The notes under the pieces are model-generated. The model did no database searches. It was not told where the DNA came from and was given only the letters and a program-made list of their open reading frames with translations. Positions 12,756 to 27,674 of a DNA stretch of 64,000 bases are shown here, one piece after another (within the stretch, counting starts at the first letter, position 1; every line of letters begins with the position of its first letter). Origin of the DNA: Favolaschia claudopus (Eukaryota > Basidiomycota > Agaricomycetes > Agaricales > Mycenaceae); the NCBI GenBank assembly GCA_037176885.1, contig JAWWNJ010000044.1, positions 310,001 to 374,000 of the forward strand, written 5' to 3'. The position numbers and the translations under genes were made by a program.

Positions 12756-13941
12756 ATGACGAAGGCTCCGGCTGCAAAGATCTCTGAGTCTCCCCCAAAG
12801 AAAGCCAAATCTTCGCTTTCTGGACCGGGGATGCGCCAGAAAGAATGGAGAGATGCGTTACCTCCACGATGGGTGCGACAGGCGAATTTTAGGCATCCCC
12901 GGTATACTCAGGTACGTAACCAAACGATATTTCAGTATCTATGACAAGATCTATAAAGACATTGCTCTTTCAGACTATAACCAAAAAGCATGCCATCTCG
13001 AAATACTCTGTGAATGCTCGGGAAATCGAGACATTACCCTACGAACTGCGTCCCAGCAGTCAGCCCAAACCCATGCACTTATACAACGAGCAACAGGTCA
13101 ACGACCTGGCTATGAAAAAATGCAAAACGCTCGAAAAGAAGTTTGAAACCAAGGATGTAGTCTACCACTCATACAGCGGCTCGAGCGAGACGGGCATTGT
13201 GGCGGTCATGTCATTGAAAAATCCGTACAAACCCATGCCTCAACCATGGGATGTCAATCCTCCGCTCATAATCGAAGAATATACCTGCCCCCCTGGGGCA
13301 GAGAAGCCAGATCCCAGTTCTATCGTTTGGTCTCTGAACAGGCTCTCGGGGCCGGTTCTAGTCAGGGATGCCTGCCGGTTGTACTGTGTATGTGTCGATT
13401 CTGTCAAACCGCCTTGTATTCCTCTAACTTTCTCCGGTAGTTGGAGCCGAACCAGATCCAGGACTTGTGGGAGCATTCACGCTGGATCGACTTGAAAACT
13501 GCGGCGAAACGCGCACTTACACTGCATGGCGGATTTCACGCTCATGAGGAATTGTATGTCGTCTTTTTGTATCAAAGGAATACAGGCCACTAACTCGCAC
13601 CGGTTGCGGTTGCTAGTGTGCATCGTCGTCGGGACGCAGAAGAAAAATTGTTAGAGAAGGAGTGGTGGGCCCCGCGCACGACACCCAGAAGCGACTACAT
13701 CAGGAGTGAATTTCGGATCTCTGAGGAGGTCGAGTATGACGACTCGGAAGAAGTCTACGAGGAGTCCTGTGTTAATGCTCGCCGTCGCGGTCGTACTGTG
13801 GCAGTTTTCTATCCAATCAAGTATGTCACCAACCATTTCGGAGCCGCCCCGGAATGGAAACCATGTATGTGCATTCCAAATCTTTCAGTGGAACGATGGC
13901 TAACAGTGGACCCTTCGTCAAAAGATTGGGGAAGTTTTTGA
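12756..13941 (+). CDS. XPA-C-terminal-like basidiomycete protein, paralogue A
   Basis: Function unknown. One of three paralogues in the window (others at 59609 and 61364). ATG at 12756 opens a basic, Lys/Ser/Pro-rich N-terminus (MTKAPAAKISESPPKKAK). After an intron comes TITKKHAISKYSVNAREIET, then LPYELRPSS, MHLYNEQQVNDLAMKKCKTL. The order 'TKxxAxxxYxLxxxxLxxLPY ... MxLYxxxxVxxLAxxK' resembles the C-terminal DNA-binding half of the nucleotide-excision repair protein XPA/Rad14 (family knowledge; homology not computed). Downstream is a conserved block shared by all three paralogues: GPVLVRDACRLYC, then HSRWIDLKTAAKRALTLHGGFHAH, and VAVFYPIK. Four introns by comparison with the paralogues. The XPA zinc finger is absent. 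The C-terminus differs from the WEDF ending of B and C. Confidence 0.68.
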
Positions 13942-14319
13942 TCATAACCGCTGCTGATTGTACTGTACGAGTTTCGGGTTCTTCTTTGACCGTGTATTGT
14001 GGGACTGATATTGTACATATATGTGTGTAAACTTTGCTGTACCTATGAGTTACTGGAATGAATTGTTGCATAACCAACCGTGTTATTAACCGAAGTTGTT
14101 CGTTGACCTAGTGTCGACACAGGAGCCATTTGCGTCTTCTCTTCGGAGTCAGGACTTGGCTGATTTTCTACACGCTTCGCATCCATTGATTTTTCGTCGT
14201 TCTGCACCTGCAATCAGTTGTAACTTATCATACTGGATATACAAACGAGGACCAGAGGTTAGTAGATTGTGCGCTTGGAATACAAAAGGCCAGGTTTCTC
14301 TCCTGCATTGAGGTGGGTG
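13942..14319. other. Intergenic, 3' region of paralogue A
   Basis: About 380 bases with no recognised gene. Poly(A)-signal-like AT-rich sequence follows the stop. I see nothing else here. Confidence 0.4.
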
Positions 14320-14540
14320 TCCCGATATGGCAATCCTTTTCCCTAAAGCGGCGGCGGCATTTCCCGGACTGACGGATGTGGCCGTCTTCCGAGTCTTCCC
14401 TCTTGTTCGTCAATCAACCAATGAAGAAGGGTAGGGCTGCAAAGAGCTCACAGTCTCCCTCGAAGCAAGGCAAATCTTCGTTTCCTGGGATCACGACGCC
14501 ACCAAAAAAATGGATAAACGTCTCCAGCATAGACAGCCTT
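14320..14540 (+). pseudogene. Truncated duplicate of XPA-like paralogue A, 5' end
   Basis: This stretch repeats the promoter and first exon of the gene at 12756. The upstream words gatatggcaatccttttccc and cttccctcttgttc recur. The ATG near 14421 gives MKKGRAAKSSQSPSKQGKSS, clearly related to MTKAPAAKISESPPKKAKSS of paralogue A, ending with a degraded PPKKW that corresponds to RQKEW. Similarity stops after about 40 codons, where unrelated sequence begins. None of the conserved downstream blocks follow, so it is a broken partial duplication. Confidence 0.65.
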
Positions 14541-14830
14541 GGCGATTGGCACCAGTGTCCACCAACTTGCGTCTTTGCGGCTCGGCTGCATTACTTATCA
14601 GCCATCGAGTTGTGAATGCATTGCAACGCCTGTTCCCCCCATCTTCGGATGACTCTTCTTTGTGCAATCTTTCTGTTACGGTGCTGCTACCACTGGCATA
14701 GCTTGGAATTGAATTGTCTGGAATCAAGACTTCGCTCCGAGTCAATATCACTGCATACTATCTCAAGCGACTCTGGGCTACTCCTCCTGGAAAACGTGCC
14801 TCTAAAATTGATTCCTGAGTCGTTGGCGCC

Positions 14831-15480
14831 GACGACCTTGCGCGAGAGCTCGGCGACGCCGTCCTCAACTTCCTCCACGACACCCGCGCATCCCTCTTCG
14901 TCATTGCCCTCGTCTCCCGCAGATGGGTCCCCGGTCCCCGCCATTCGATATCACACCTTTGACCGCGTCCTCACGCACTTCTTGATGTGCCGCGATAATC
15001 ACGTCTTTAAAGAGAGCGCTCGTAGTTCTCCAGTGTCTCCCTTTGCACCATCACACCCAGTATACGAGATGTATTCTGGATGTAGACACCGAAAAGACGC
15101 CCACTCTTCTCAAGGATCTTGTCGCTGTGCTCGATGCTCGCTGGAAATGGCGGACCTTTTCTTCAGTCTCTCAGATTCTCTGCAGCTAGTTCATGGTCCT
15201 TAAATACCGTCAACATCTTCCTGTCGCGGACCAGTTTCTAGTGTTGAATTCGATCCCTGTGATAGCGATACCCTTGGCCTCTAACTTGCACGATACGGGG
15301 TGGCGCTGATCGCCTGGAGCTCATCCCACACCTCTCGTCTCCAACCGTTGTCTATAGCTGCTGAGCTTGGTCTTGGAAACGAGTCAACCTCATTTTTTTA
15401 CGCCCTCCATCTGCTTCCCGACCCTGCGTGCTGCTCGAGCCTGTAGACATGGCTTGCTCAAGTCTACCGCGGATAGATAG
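14831..15480 (+). pseudogene. Decayed F-box-type gene fragment
   Basis: At 14831-14950 the forward frame reads DDLARELGDAVLNFLHDTRA, then SLFVIALVSRRWVPGPRHSI, which matches the F-box found at the N-terminus of the very large agaricomycete F-box family (LPxELxDxIxxxLxxDxxxLxxCSLVCRxWLPxxRxxLF, from family knowledge). There is no start codon in frame nearby and the frame is lost after about 40 residues. Further on, short stretches such as VDTEKTPTLLKDLVAVLDA in another frame may be remains of the downstream part. I see no way to splice these into one open frame, so I call a pseudogene. The right boundary is approximate. Confidence 0.5.
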
Positions 15481-16038
15481 GTGCGAATGTCCTGAAACTG
15501 CATTGCTGATTGTATTCTCAATCCGTATTCCAGCATCGTCGTGGCCGTAAGCTCCCGTGCTCTCCCATGCCTGACTGATTATGCGAGATATGCTTCGGTC
15601 GGTCAGCGCTGGGAAGATTCCAGGACCGAGGAAGTTTGTGCACCGACTCCGCCTTGCTCTGCCTTGCTGCAGAGGAAGGCTGCTACATCCCCCATCTTCG
15701 AATAATCATAAAACACTTTGAATAATCATAAGACACTTTGTCTGTTTGATCGTCCAGAATTCAAGTACTATTTCTTAGCTGTGAATGAAATCTTTCCAGG
15801 TAGAAGACCGTCGATAAGCTTTTATATTTTCGTTCTCGTCGTAGAGAGCAACGGTCCTCCTCCTTTGAACCGTGAATCGGCGTTTTCATCCAGATAATCG
15901 CAGATCAGGTTGCTGGTGCGGATCGTTTTGGACAGCCTGAGATGACCAAAATAGGCAGCAACGGCGCGTTGATACGTATTTGGATTGCGAGTACTTTCGC
16001 TTTCTTCCTTTACCCATCTCGCAGAAACCCTTTATCGC
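15481..16038. other. Intergenic region upstream of SAPS gene
   Basis: No gene recognised. It contains a short tandem duplication (aataatcataa-acactttg twice near 15703-15740) and CT-rich sequence before the SAPS start. Confidence 0.4.
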
Positions 16039-19000
16039 ATGTTCTGGAGGCACGCAAGGGTCCTGCCGCGTTTCTCTGCGGCAACACTGACCGTTTTGCG
16101 GTAGATTTGGGTTCCACAATGCATCCGCCATTGACAGCCTGCTGGACAAGGAAGACGTCTCGGTGGAGGCCATTCTAGACGAAGACGACTTGCTACAGGA
16201 GTGCAAGGCACAAAATACACGACTTATCGACTATTTCCAACGGGTCGATGTGCTACAGCGGCTGCTCATGTATGTGACTGGACAAATTGAGAGCGAAGAG
16301 CGCGGACAATTCAAGTTAGTCTTTGTGGGTTTCGTCGTGAGACGGTGTATTGACCCTACAGGTATCCATATGTCGCTACGGAAGTGCTCTGTAGCGAAAT
16401 CTGGTCCGTTGTCGAGACCTGCGTCAACTCGCAAAATGAATTGCTCGTACCCTTTTGGGAGGCTGTCCTTGAGCGCTCACCGGAGGACATGAAAATGCAG
16501 ATGGTCATGGCGTCGCATTTTGCCAAGATCAACGCCGTCTTTCTCAGTAAAAAGCCTGCAGAGGTGCGTGTGGTCGTGCGCTCCTATACGCGTAAATGCT
16601 GACTGCAGTAGATGCTGGCATTCATTCGCGCACAGCCAAATGTCGTGGAACGGCTTCTGTGCCATATCGAGACCCCTTCCTTTGTCGATCTACTGGTCCG
16701 CATAATCCAGCTCGACGAGCAGCCAGGCGGCGCCGGCGTGCTCGAGGTGCGTAGCGTTATTCGTGCTTGCTTGCGGCGGCAGCAGTATTCGCGCGTTTGA
16801 CCACGGATTGACAGTGGCTCTCATCGGAGAACCTTATGACGCGCCTTCTTGCGCTGCTGTCTCCGACGCACTCTCCCGATGTGCACACCGTCGTCGCGGA
16901 GTTGATAAAGGGCATCATCTCAATGGCGACCCCCGCTCCCGGCGCGGGGTTCACTGAACTGCACACCGGCCCCGCGTCAAATCGTTTCGCGCGTGAGCTT
17001 GCCCGCGTTGACAGCGTCTCGACACTAGCGGGCTACATCCTCTGCGAGTTCCCCCCACCTTCACCCTCTGCAGGTGAAGACTCCGAAGGGGAAAGCGACA
17101 CGCTGCCCAATCGCGGGTCCTGCACATCAGCGGTCGTGCATTCCATAGCGATCATCATCGAACTGATTCGGAAGAATAACAGCGATTATTTCGAGCCGTA
17201 TCTCTTTCACACGTTGCGCAATCGCCTCATTCAGGTGCAGCAGCAACTGCACTCTAGCACACTCGACGAGGATGGGGGTCGTGCAACGTTAGACCGCGCT
17301 CTGCGTGAGATGGTGGATCGTATGGGAGTGGTGCATCTCGGCGCAGTACTCCAAATTATGTGCGCAAAACTCGATGTCTTCCAGCGCTACCTCCGTACAC
17401 CAAGATCCTTCGTATGTCGTTCTCTTCCCTCTTATGTTATTATTCCCAGTGTGCTGACCGCTGAGGCAGAACGGACCGGTGCGAACAACCGTTGGAGACA
17501 TAACACCTCTTACCTTCGAGCGGTATCGCATCTGCGAGCTCTTCGCCGAGCTGCTGCATTGCTCGAATATGGCCTTGCTCAACCGCTCGCCCGAGTTCTC
17601 ACATCTGTACGATGCAGAGGGCCGCCTCCAAGGCGGTCTCTCCGCCCTCGAAGAGCTCGCGCGTGTAATCGCGCTCAACTCCGGCGAGGAGCCCATACGG
17701 GACCGCGATCGCGACCTCCCCATGCGCAGCATCGCACAAGATGACTCTCAAGAAGACATCGCCCCTGCGCGCGAGCTCCCCGTGCGCGGCAACTCCGTGC
17801 ACAGCGATGTCTCGGGCGCGTCGTTGTCGTTGGACTCGGACGAGGATATGAGCAGCGACGACGAGCCGGGGAGCTCGGACGACGATGAGATGACGATGGA
17901 GGAGCTGGCGATGGATGAGGATCATCATCATCCCGCTTCGTCGCCGACGTCGACGTCGACAACAACGCCGTTTCCCATTTCGTCACAACAGCGGCCGCCA
18001 TCACAGCAGCGGGCGACGTCGGAGCCTCCGCCATCACCGCCGTTGCAGGAACCTCCGCATCTCGTGCCGTCTTCACCGAATGCCAATGCTTTGCCGTCTC
18101 CGACGGAGATTGCGATGGCGATGAAGACCTCGGTCACATCGCCTCCTGCTGCTGCTGAACCCCCAGAAATTCTCTCTACAGCGTCTTCGTCGTCGACGAG
18201 CTTGCGGAGCTCTAAACGCAACTCGCGCATTGCCAACCGCAACAGCGTTTCCATGTCTTCTTCCTCTACCGTAATAGTTCCCCTCCCGGTAGGCGAGCTT
18301 CTCAAGCAGAGGTTTGTGGAGCTTGGGATTGCTTCGACTTTACTGGTGCGTTTCACATACCTGCAAACATACAATATTATCGTAAACCTCATTCGTTCGT
18401 TGCTGTAGGATCTCTTCTTCGAGTTTCCGTGGAACAATTTCTTACATAGCGCGGTGTACGACTTCATACATCAGATTCTAACCGGAAACGTCGAACCCGC
18501 TGCTGGTGGAAACGGCGGTATGGGGCGCGAGCTTGCGGTGAGCCTATTCCGCGACGCGAAGCTGATGCATCGCATCGTGGAGGGGCAGCGGATGAATGAC
18601 GAGGCATGGTACGTCTTCTGCTTTCCCTCCGTTTCTGACGCCTAGCTTTACATATACAATGATAGCGCGAAACCGAAATCAGTGCGCCTCGGTTTCATGG
18701 GGCACCTCACGCTCATAGCCGAAGACGTTCTCACCGCTCTGGAGCGTTTCCCGCCTGAGCTGCGCGACACCCTCGGGGCATATGCGCCCCAGCCTGATTG
18801 GGACGACTATGTCAAGGGGCGCTACCGCGAGACGAAGCGACGGGATGCGGAGTTGCTTGGCGGGGGGAAGCCTGTTGTGAGGAGTGCGATGGCTGGGAGC
18901 GGCGGGGCGACGAGGTGGAAGGTTGATGAGGAGGATACGACTGGGACGACGCTTACGGTTGGTGGTGGTAGTGAGGCCGGCGCCGGTGCTGGTGCTGGTG

Positions 19001-19805
19001 CGGCTACGACGAGTACGACTACGAACGGGAGGGGCGAGTTCAAGAGGGCTACGAGTGCGAAACCGAGACGTGAGAGTAGCGCCGACTTTGGGCCCGCGCC
19101 GATGATGGATGATGATGATGATGGGGGAGGGTCTCGAGTATGTATTCCGCCTTCATTTATGGATTTTGGTTATTGTATGCTGACGGCCGGCAGTTTGACT
19201 ACATGGCTAACGACGCGTCGGAGCACCACTTTGATTCGGACGACGAGGACGACGATGGCGGGGGGTGGTTGTCGCAATCTACATTTTCATTGGGGCAACC
19301 GCCAGTGTCGAGTCGGCATATGCAAGGATCGGAGAGACGGCCGCTTGGTGCTGCTGGATTTGATGTAAGTATATGTACGACTGGCGGGCCAAAGAGTTTC
19401 CTCAACATTCGTTCACAGGACGTATTTACGCCGGGTGCGGAAGCCTCGCGGTCTATAGCGGCTGATCCCTTTGACGATGTAAGTCTCGCCTCTGTTGCTC
19501 ATACTCTCACTGACAAGTATACCGTTGTATCGTAGGACGGGTTTGGTCCCTTCTCCGATGCCGCCGCCGCAAACGGCTCCGATCCCTTCACCTTCTCCTC
19601 ATCATTCTCAGACGAGATGGAGGACACGGCTTTTGACAGTTTCGCGGATTTCGGAGAGTTCAATAGCCCGCCAGCTGACGGAGAGTTGACGCCTACCGCC
19701 GGTAGCTGGACATTTACGAGTGGTTCGAGCCCGTCACCTTCTGACGATGCTGCTTCAGAACATTCTGATCCACAGAGCCCCGAGACAGAAAAACGTATGC
19801 CTTGA
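16039..19805 (+). CDS. SAPS-domain regulatory subunit of Sit4/PP6-type phosphatase
   Basis: Scaffold subunit that binds the Sit4/PP6 catalytic phosphatase and steers it to substrates in cell-cycle entry and nutrient signalling (family role). The start is MFWR, joined through a 55-nt GC-AG intron (16050-16104) to FGFHNASAIDSLLDKEDVSV, the classic SAPS N-terminus. Then come ILDEDDLLQECKAQNTRLID, MVMASHFAKINAVFL, VVERLLCHIETPSFVDLLVR and the C-terminal SAPS part (FEFPWNNFLHSAVYDFIH, PKSVRLGFMGHLTLIAEDV). An acidic Ser/Pro-rich loop of some 200 residues (about 17720-18270) interrupts the domain. The tail is acidic and Gly-rich with FGPFSDAAA and FDSFADFGEF repeats, as in other fungi. At least eight short introns. 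Stop at 19803-19805. Confidence 0.9.
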
Positions 19806-20173
19806 TAGGATAGGCTCAATTCATTGTATTTACCGAGACTTTCGCACGTATATTAGTTAAATTCAGATTGTTGTATCTTTGGGAACCTTTCGCGCGAGAT
19901 GTCTCGATTGAGCACTTGAGGAATGTTCAGGGAGGACAGGGCGGCTTTGAGTACACCGATCGATGACCGGTGAGGGGTTTTCACCGTCAGTATTTCAGCG
20001 GCATATGAGCGTATGCCCAGCCGCGCATCGATCTCCAGGCTTGAGCATCTTGAGTGAAATGGAGAACGAGCTAGATCGGGTTCTGGTTAAGTACAGACAC
20101 AGCAGGGTTTGATGAATAAGAGATTGATTCGCCACGACGCAGGTCGCCCAGTCATACATAGATGAGACCCAGA
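19806..20173. other. Convergent intergenic region
   Basis: About 370 bases between the 3' ends of the SAPS gene and the leftward FAHD1-type gene. It holds both terminators. No gene or repeat is seen. Confidence 0.5.
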
Positions 20174-21158
20174 CTACTTCGGGACGAACTGGTACCCGCC
20201 CTCGCGAGCGACGGCGACGAAGTCGAGCACAGATAATTGTTTTCCGGCGCTGTCAGTGAGTGTGCATTCGACTTTGTCGCCGGGAGATAATTGCCCAACG
20301 CCAGACGGCGTGCCGGTCAGGATGAGATCGCCTTCCTGCGCATACATACAAGGTAAGATATCGGCAAATGCAGAGATTGAAGAGACGTGCCTCAAGGGTC
20401 ATTATGGAAGAGATGTGCTCAATGAGACGCGGAATTTTGAAGATCATGTCGGCAGTGGTACCATTTTGTTTGAAAGCCCCATTAATCTGCAAGAAAAGCG
20501 TGAGTGAAGAGAGGCGGAATCTACCTTTAATGTACCTTTAGAGCAATTCCGAGGTTATGCGGGTCAGAAATCTGGTTTTTGGGAATTAATGACCTGGAGA
20601 CAGACTGAATATCAACCGGCACCTGCACAATTATGGGAGGCCTACCCTATCGGTGTAAAGGTGTCGAAACCCTTTGCAGCAGACCAAGGAAGACCGCGTT
20701 TCTTGGCTTCATCTTGCATGTTTCGAGCGGTCATATCGACTGCAAGGGCTACAGGACCGTTAGAAGTCTTGACTCAGACGACGAATGCAGTCATACCATA
20801 GCCAGCAACATGAGAGTCAGCATCTGCTTGCTTGATATCCCGTCCACCATTGCCAATGACCACTCCGAGCTCAACTAAATTCGGATCAGACACTGAGATG
20901 AACGGCAGCTAGTTTATCGCACCCTCATGGTGAGCGACGATACCGCTGGGTATCTCTACTGTTCCTCCGGAAGAAACATAACTCGTCGTAGGTTTGAGGA
21001 AGAAAAATGGCTCCTTGGGCGCGGTATTGTTTAGTTCCTTAACATGTTCCATGTAATTACGGCCAATGGCGACAATCTGCCAAGTTCGTGAAGCCTCGAG
21101 TAGATTATCAACCAGTACTGGGACTTGCTTTTCTGCTTTGCCGCATGAAGGCTGCCAT
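20174..21158 (-). CDS. FAHD1-type fumarylacetoacetate hydrolase family protein
   Basis: Probably a mitochondrial or cytosolic acylpyruvase/oxaloacetate decarboxylase (roles known for FAHD1). ATG at 21158 gives MAAFMRQSRK, then a GC-AG intron (donor gcaagt) leads to IVAIGRNYMEHVKELNN. Following exons give PKEPFFFLKPTTSYV, the metal-binding HHEVELGVVIG (with the splice acceptor at the gaatttag just before TTGAGCTC), AGYALAVDMTARNMQDEAKK, LPWSAAKGFDTFTPIG, IPKNQISDPHNLGIALK, NGAFKQNGTTADMIFKIP and the C-terminal GDLILTGTPSGVGQLSPGD. All metal ligands expected for the family (Glu, Glu, Asp) are present. Six introns are needed. Stop is TAG at 20174-20176. The 195-base gap to the next gene start is a shared divergent promoter. 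Confidence 0.87.
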
Positions 21159-21353
21159 TGCGCCAGAGACCACCAGGGACAGGACCAGGGAAGGAGCGGA
21201 AGGGCAATATTCAGCCGGGCCGGGCACCCGAACTTCCTAATTTGGACTTGCTTTCCGCCGTCACCAGCTACCAGCTACCCCACGAAGTAGGGGACTCTAC
21301 GCGTCCTGGCTACCTGCGATATAGTCTGTCGGTGAAGCCTTTGGCCCAGCGTC

Positions 21354-23150
21354 ATGATCTCTGTGGGTTTAGATCCCTTCGGCAATCGCGAAAGTCCAAT
21401 TGTTTGCAGGCATTCTTCATCTTCAATCAAAAGGGCGAGGTCAGTTCACGGAAATGAAGGAACGAACCGCAACTCAAGCTGGGCCCTGCATTAGGTCCTA
21501 ATCTCGCGACTTTACCGGACGGATTTCAAGTCTGTGCTCCTGTGCAGCCTTTGGATTGCACGCTAATGTTCTAGTCAGACGATCAATAGCGGACGTCTTT
21601 CGAATTCAAGTCGTGTCAAACAGCGATGTACGGTCGCCAATTATAACGCTTGGGTCAACAAGCTTTTTTCACGTTCGGATAAACAGTCTCTATGTTGTAG
21701 CCGTGACGAAGTGAGTCCCCTCATTGTCAAGTATATCATCTCACATGCGAATCAGGAATAATGCCAACGCGGCTCTGGTCTTCGAGTTCTGCTACCGATT
21801 CATCAATATCTGCAAGTCATATTTTGGCAAGATAGATGAGGAGTCGATTAAGAATAACTTCGTGCTGATTTACGAGCTCATTGACGGTGACATCTACCAG
21901 TCCATCTCGTTGTAGCATCTGCTTACCGAATCCTAGAAATCAATGATTTTGGATACCCCCAGAACAGCGAAATCGATACCCTGAAAACGTATATCACGAC
22001 GGAGAGTGTCATGTCTTCAGCCATCGCTGCCGTATGTCGTCTAGCCTTCTAGTTTAGACGCGTATTGACCTACATTTCAGGAAGAGTCGTCGAAGATCAC
22101 AGCTCAAGCTACCGGAGCGACGAGCTGGAGGAGAACCGACGTCAAGTACAAGAAGAATGAGGCGTTCGTAGATGTCGTAGAAACGGTCAATCTCAGTATG
22201 AGTGCGAAAGGTATGTACCGTTGGGTTCATGTCCTTCAACACTCATCTCTCTAAGGCACGGTGCTAAGAGCGGACGTCGATGGGCACATCCAAATGCGTG
22301 CATATCTGTCGGGCACGCCGGAATGCAAGTTCGGGCTGAACGACAAGCTGGTCATCGACAAGAGCCAACAGGGAATCAGCGACGCGGTGGAGCTGGACGA
22401 CTGCCGATTCCACCAGTGCGTACGACTGAACGACTTCGACGCGACTCGGACCATCAGCTTCATCCCACCGGATGGCGAATTCGAGCTCATGAGGTCTGTG
22501 CAGGCTCAATTCATAGTCCTTCATCTTACAGACCCTTCAACCCATGGCTAACAGATATCGCTCGACCTCCAACGTGAAGCTACCTTTGCGTGTCATCCCC
22601 ACCGTCACGGAGATCGGCACCACACAAGTCTCGTATGCTGTCACAGTGAAAGCCAACTTCAACAACAAGCTCTCAGCAACTAACGTCGTCCTTCGGATAC
22701 CAACACCACTGAACACGACGGCTGTAGACTGCCAGGTCGCCAATGGCAAGGCTAAATATGTTCCTGGCGAAAATGTCGTTGTATGGAAGTACGTTCTCCT
22801 CTCTCTCTATCTCTCATACCCGCCTCGACAATGCTAATGTGTTGTTCCCTTGCTAGACTCCCCCGTCTCCAAGGCGGACAGGAATGCACGCTCAGCGCCA
22901 CCGCCGACCTGACCAGCACAACTCACCGCCAAGTATGGGCGCGGCCGCCGATCGACGTGGACTTCCAGGTGCTGATGTTCACGGCGTCGGGGCTCATCGT
23001 GCGCTTCCTCAAGGTGTTTGAGAAGAGCAACTACAACAGCATCAAGTGGGTGCGGTATCTCACAAAGGCTAGCGGGTCGTATCAGATTAGGGTGCGTCTA
23101 CATTTGAATCTTTCTTGGTCTCCTTGGACTGACTGGCCACACAGTTCTGA
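21354..23150 (+). CDS. AP-2 complex mu subunit (medium chain adaptin)
   Basis: Cargo-binding subunit of the clathrin adaptor for endocytosis at the plasma membrane. The start is a tiny first exon encoding MIS (21354-21362), joined to [10 protein letters not shown], then [39 protein letters not shown] and [20 protein letters not shown], the longin-like N-terminal domain. The mu homology domain follows: [50 protein letters not shown], and finally SYQIRF, with the last exon supplying only F and the stop at 23148-23150. [11 protein letters not shown] and GDI-type surface residues point to mu2 rather than mu1 or mu3 (apm4 in yeasts), though subtype is inference. About nine short introns. Confidence 0.86.
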
Positions 23151-24250
23151 ACAGCTACCGATTGTCTGTGGGTGGCACCGGATGTTGTAGGGTATTTATT
23201 ACAGGACAGTATATGACATCTGCCATAGTGGACTATCCGTCTCTTTTACGGTTTCAAGAGACCAGCGGAGCGGAATAAGTACGCCCTAAATCATGTAGGA
23301 CAGCCTGGTCTCCTCGACACCTCTGGATTATCCAAGCAGAGCGCAGTCGGAGCTGCTGGAGCTTGAGAGGTGCCTCGAGCTGTACGTTGCTGCACGACCA
23401 AATGAACCAAATGATCAGTTGAGAGCCGATTCCTCTGCGCCGGCATCCTTAATGGCCAGGATTCTTGTTAGACAGTGACCACAGAGCAGCAGGGTCTTGG
23501 TGTACTGTACTCGGACCGTGAACGTCGCTCTTCTGGGTGCCCGCTGCCTCAGAATGAAATAAAATTTTCATTGCAAAGGTGACAGCCTGGGAAAGTCGCT
23601 GTCTCAAACAACGCCATCACCTGCCATCACAACCTGTGACCTCTGTGACGCGTCACGGTTGAACTTATCTGCGACGCGTTCACAATGCACATCGCCGACC
23701 CAACTGCGTACACGCACCTTTCATCCCCAGATCCTTCAGAATATGGTGTCAATGAAACCAGCTCAGGCCCGACAGGCCTGGAATAGCTAGCATGAATCGA
23801 ACTTCCCCTTGCTCGAAAGTCGAAACAAGTCAATGCAATCTTCAGGCTCAAGCCAAGCTCAAACTGCTCAACGGTATAGAGTACTAGTACTTCTATCCTC
23901 TGTCTGCGCCTTTATTTTTGACTTGAGACACTATATTTGGCCTTCTCGGGCCGGATTTCTGCACCAGCTCGTCGAAACGCGATAGAAACCCCTTGGACCC
24001 ACAAAGAAGCCACAAGACGTGATGAAGCCTGATAAAGAAGACCATGGAGTCTCCTGAGAGACAGTTCAACAACAAGACCTTCCCCTTCTAATTGACAGCG
24101 CTTCACGCCCGGCGGAGTCTGCTCACATCAAGCCATCGTTGTCCCAGCCTGATGAAGAATGGATCTCTTGTCTTCCTCGGCGCACCTTATTCTCTTCGCC
24201 CTTGTCTCTGAAAGACAATGACCATTCCCTGCTAATTGTATCTCGTTGCC
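23151..24250. other. Intergenic region with a 12-bp palindrome
   Basis: About 1.1 kb without a supported gene. At 23645-23656 the sequence GTGACGCGTCAC is a perfect palindrome around an ACGCGT core, the shape of a dimeric transcription-factor site (ACGCGT is the MluI-box recognised by MBF-type factors in other fungi). Nothing else is recognised. Confidence 0.4.
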
Positions 24251-24927
24251 ATGAATGCATTGCCACCTCTTCGACATACAAGAAAGCCACACAAGGATCG
24301 CATTCTTTCTTCATTCACCCCTTTGACCATGCCATGCGCCAGGCTGCCGCATATGCAATCACAGAAGGCATCGCTACTCAAACACGTCCTGCTTAAACGT
24401 GCACGATTGCACCACGGGCATCCACCCAGACTCGTAGATTTAGAGGATGCGAGTCAATGTTCCATCGAACTCAAGAATCCGGACCGTGAGGATTCGTTTG
24501 CATGTGACAGGCAGTAAGTCCAACATATGTGGTGTTAGGGAGAGTCCTCACTAATCTGTTAAAAAGACCATATGCTGCTCCCCGCCGTCGTAGAACCCAG
24601 CTACCGGCTGCCCAACGCGTTATTCGAATCCGTATCGAAGAAATCAAACAACATATGCAGAGCCTGTATTTGAATGCGAGATTCCTCCGGAATGCTGCGG
24701 TTCTTCGTCGCTGTCCTGTGCCCTACGACAGCAATCCAAAAGCATATTTCTCTCGCCAGCTTCGATCTCTTGTTCTTTATCACGATCGCCACATATTGGA
24801 CTGGGAAACAGAGTTGCAAACGCTTCTCACTGCCATAGGCGCCCCTTCGTGGAACAAGGCATATTGGCGTAATAGCTTGAATCTCGTTTTCGATTCGTCA
24901 GTCGACTACTATTTCATGATTGTTTAG
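24251..24927 (+). CDS. Hypothetical protein, two exons, unknown function
   Basis: I do not recognise this protein. A consistent two-exon model exists: ATG at 24251, exon 1 to 24513, a 53-nt intron 24514-24566 (donor gtaagt, acceptor aaaaag), exon 2 to a TAG at 24927, total 207 residues in one frame. The N-terminal half is basic and His-rich (HTRKPHKDR, KRARLHHGHPPRLVDLED). The second exon begins PYAAPRRRRTQLP and continues with IRIRIEEIKQHMQSLYLNA, probably helical, and SRQLRSLVLYHDRHILDWE. No signal peptide or membrane segment. The perfect donor site and frame-keeping intron are the main support. Confidence 0.45.
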
Positions 24928-25070
24928 CTGGTTCTGACGGTTTCATAGAATATTAGTGGTGACTGAAGCCATGTGAAACGTCATTGAAGAGCAGATAATT
25001 CACGCAAAAATTCTCAATTGCATCAGGCAGTTGTATATTACCACTCTAACTTACACATGTACGAATACAA

Positions 25071-27674
<2,604 letters not shown>

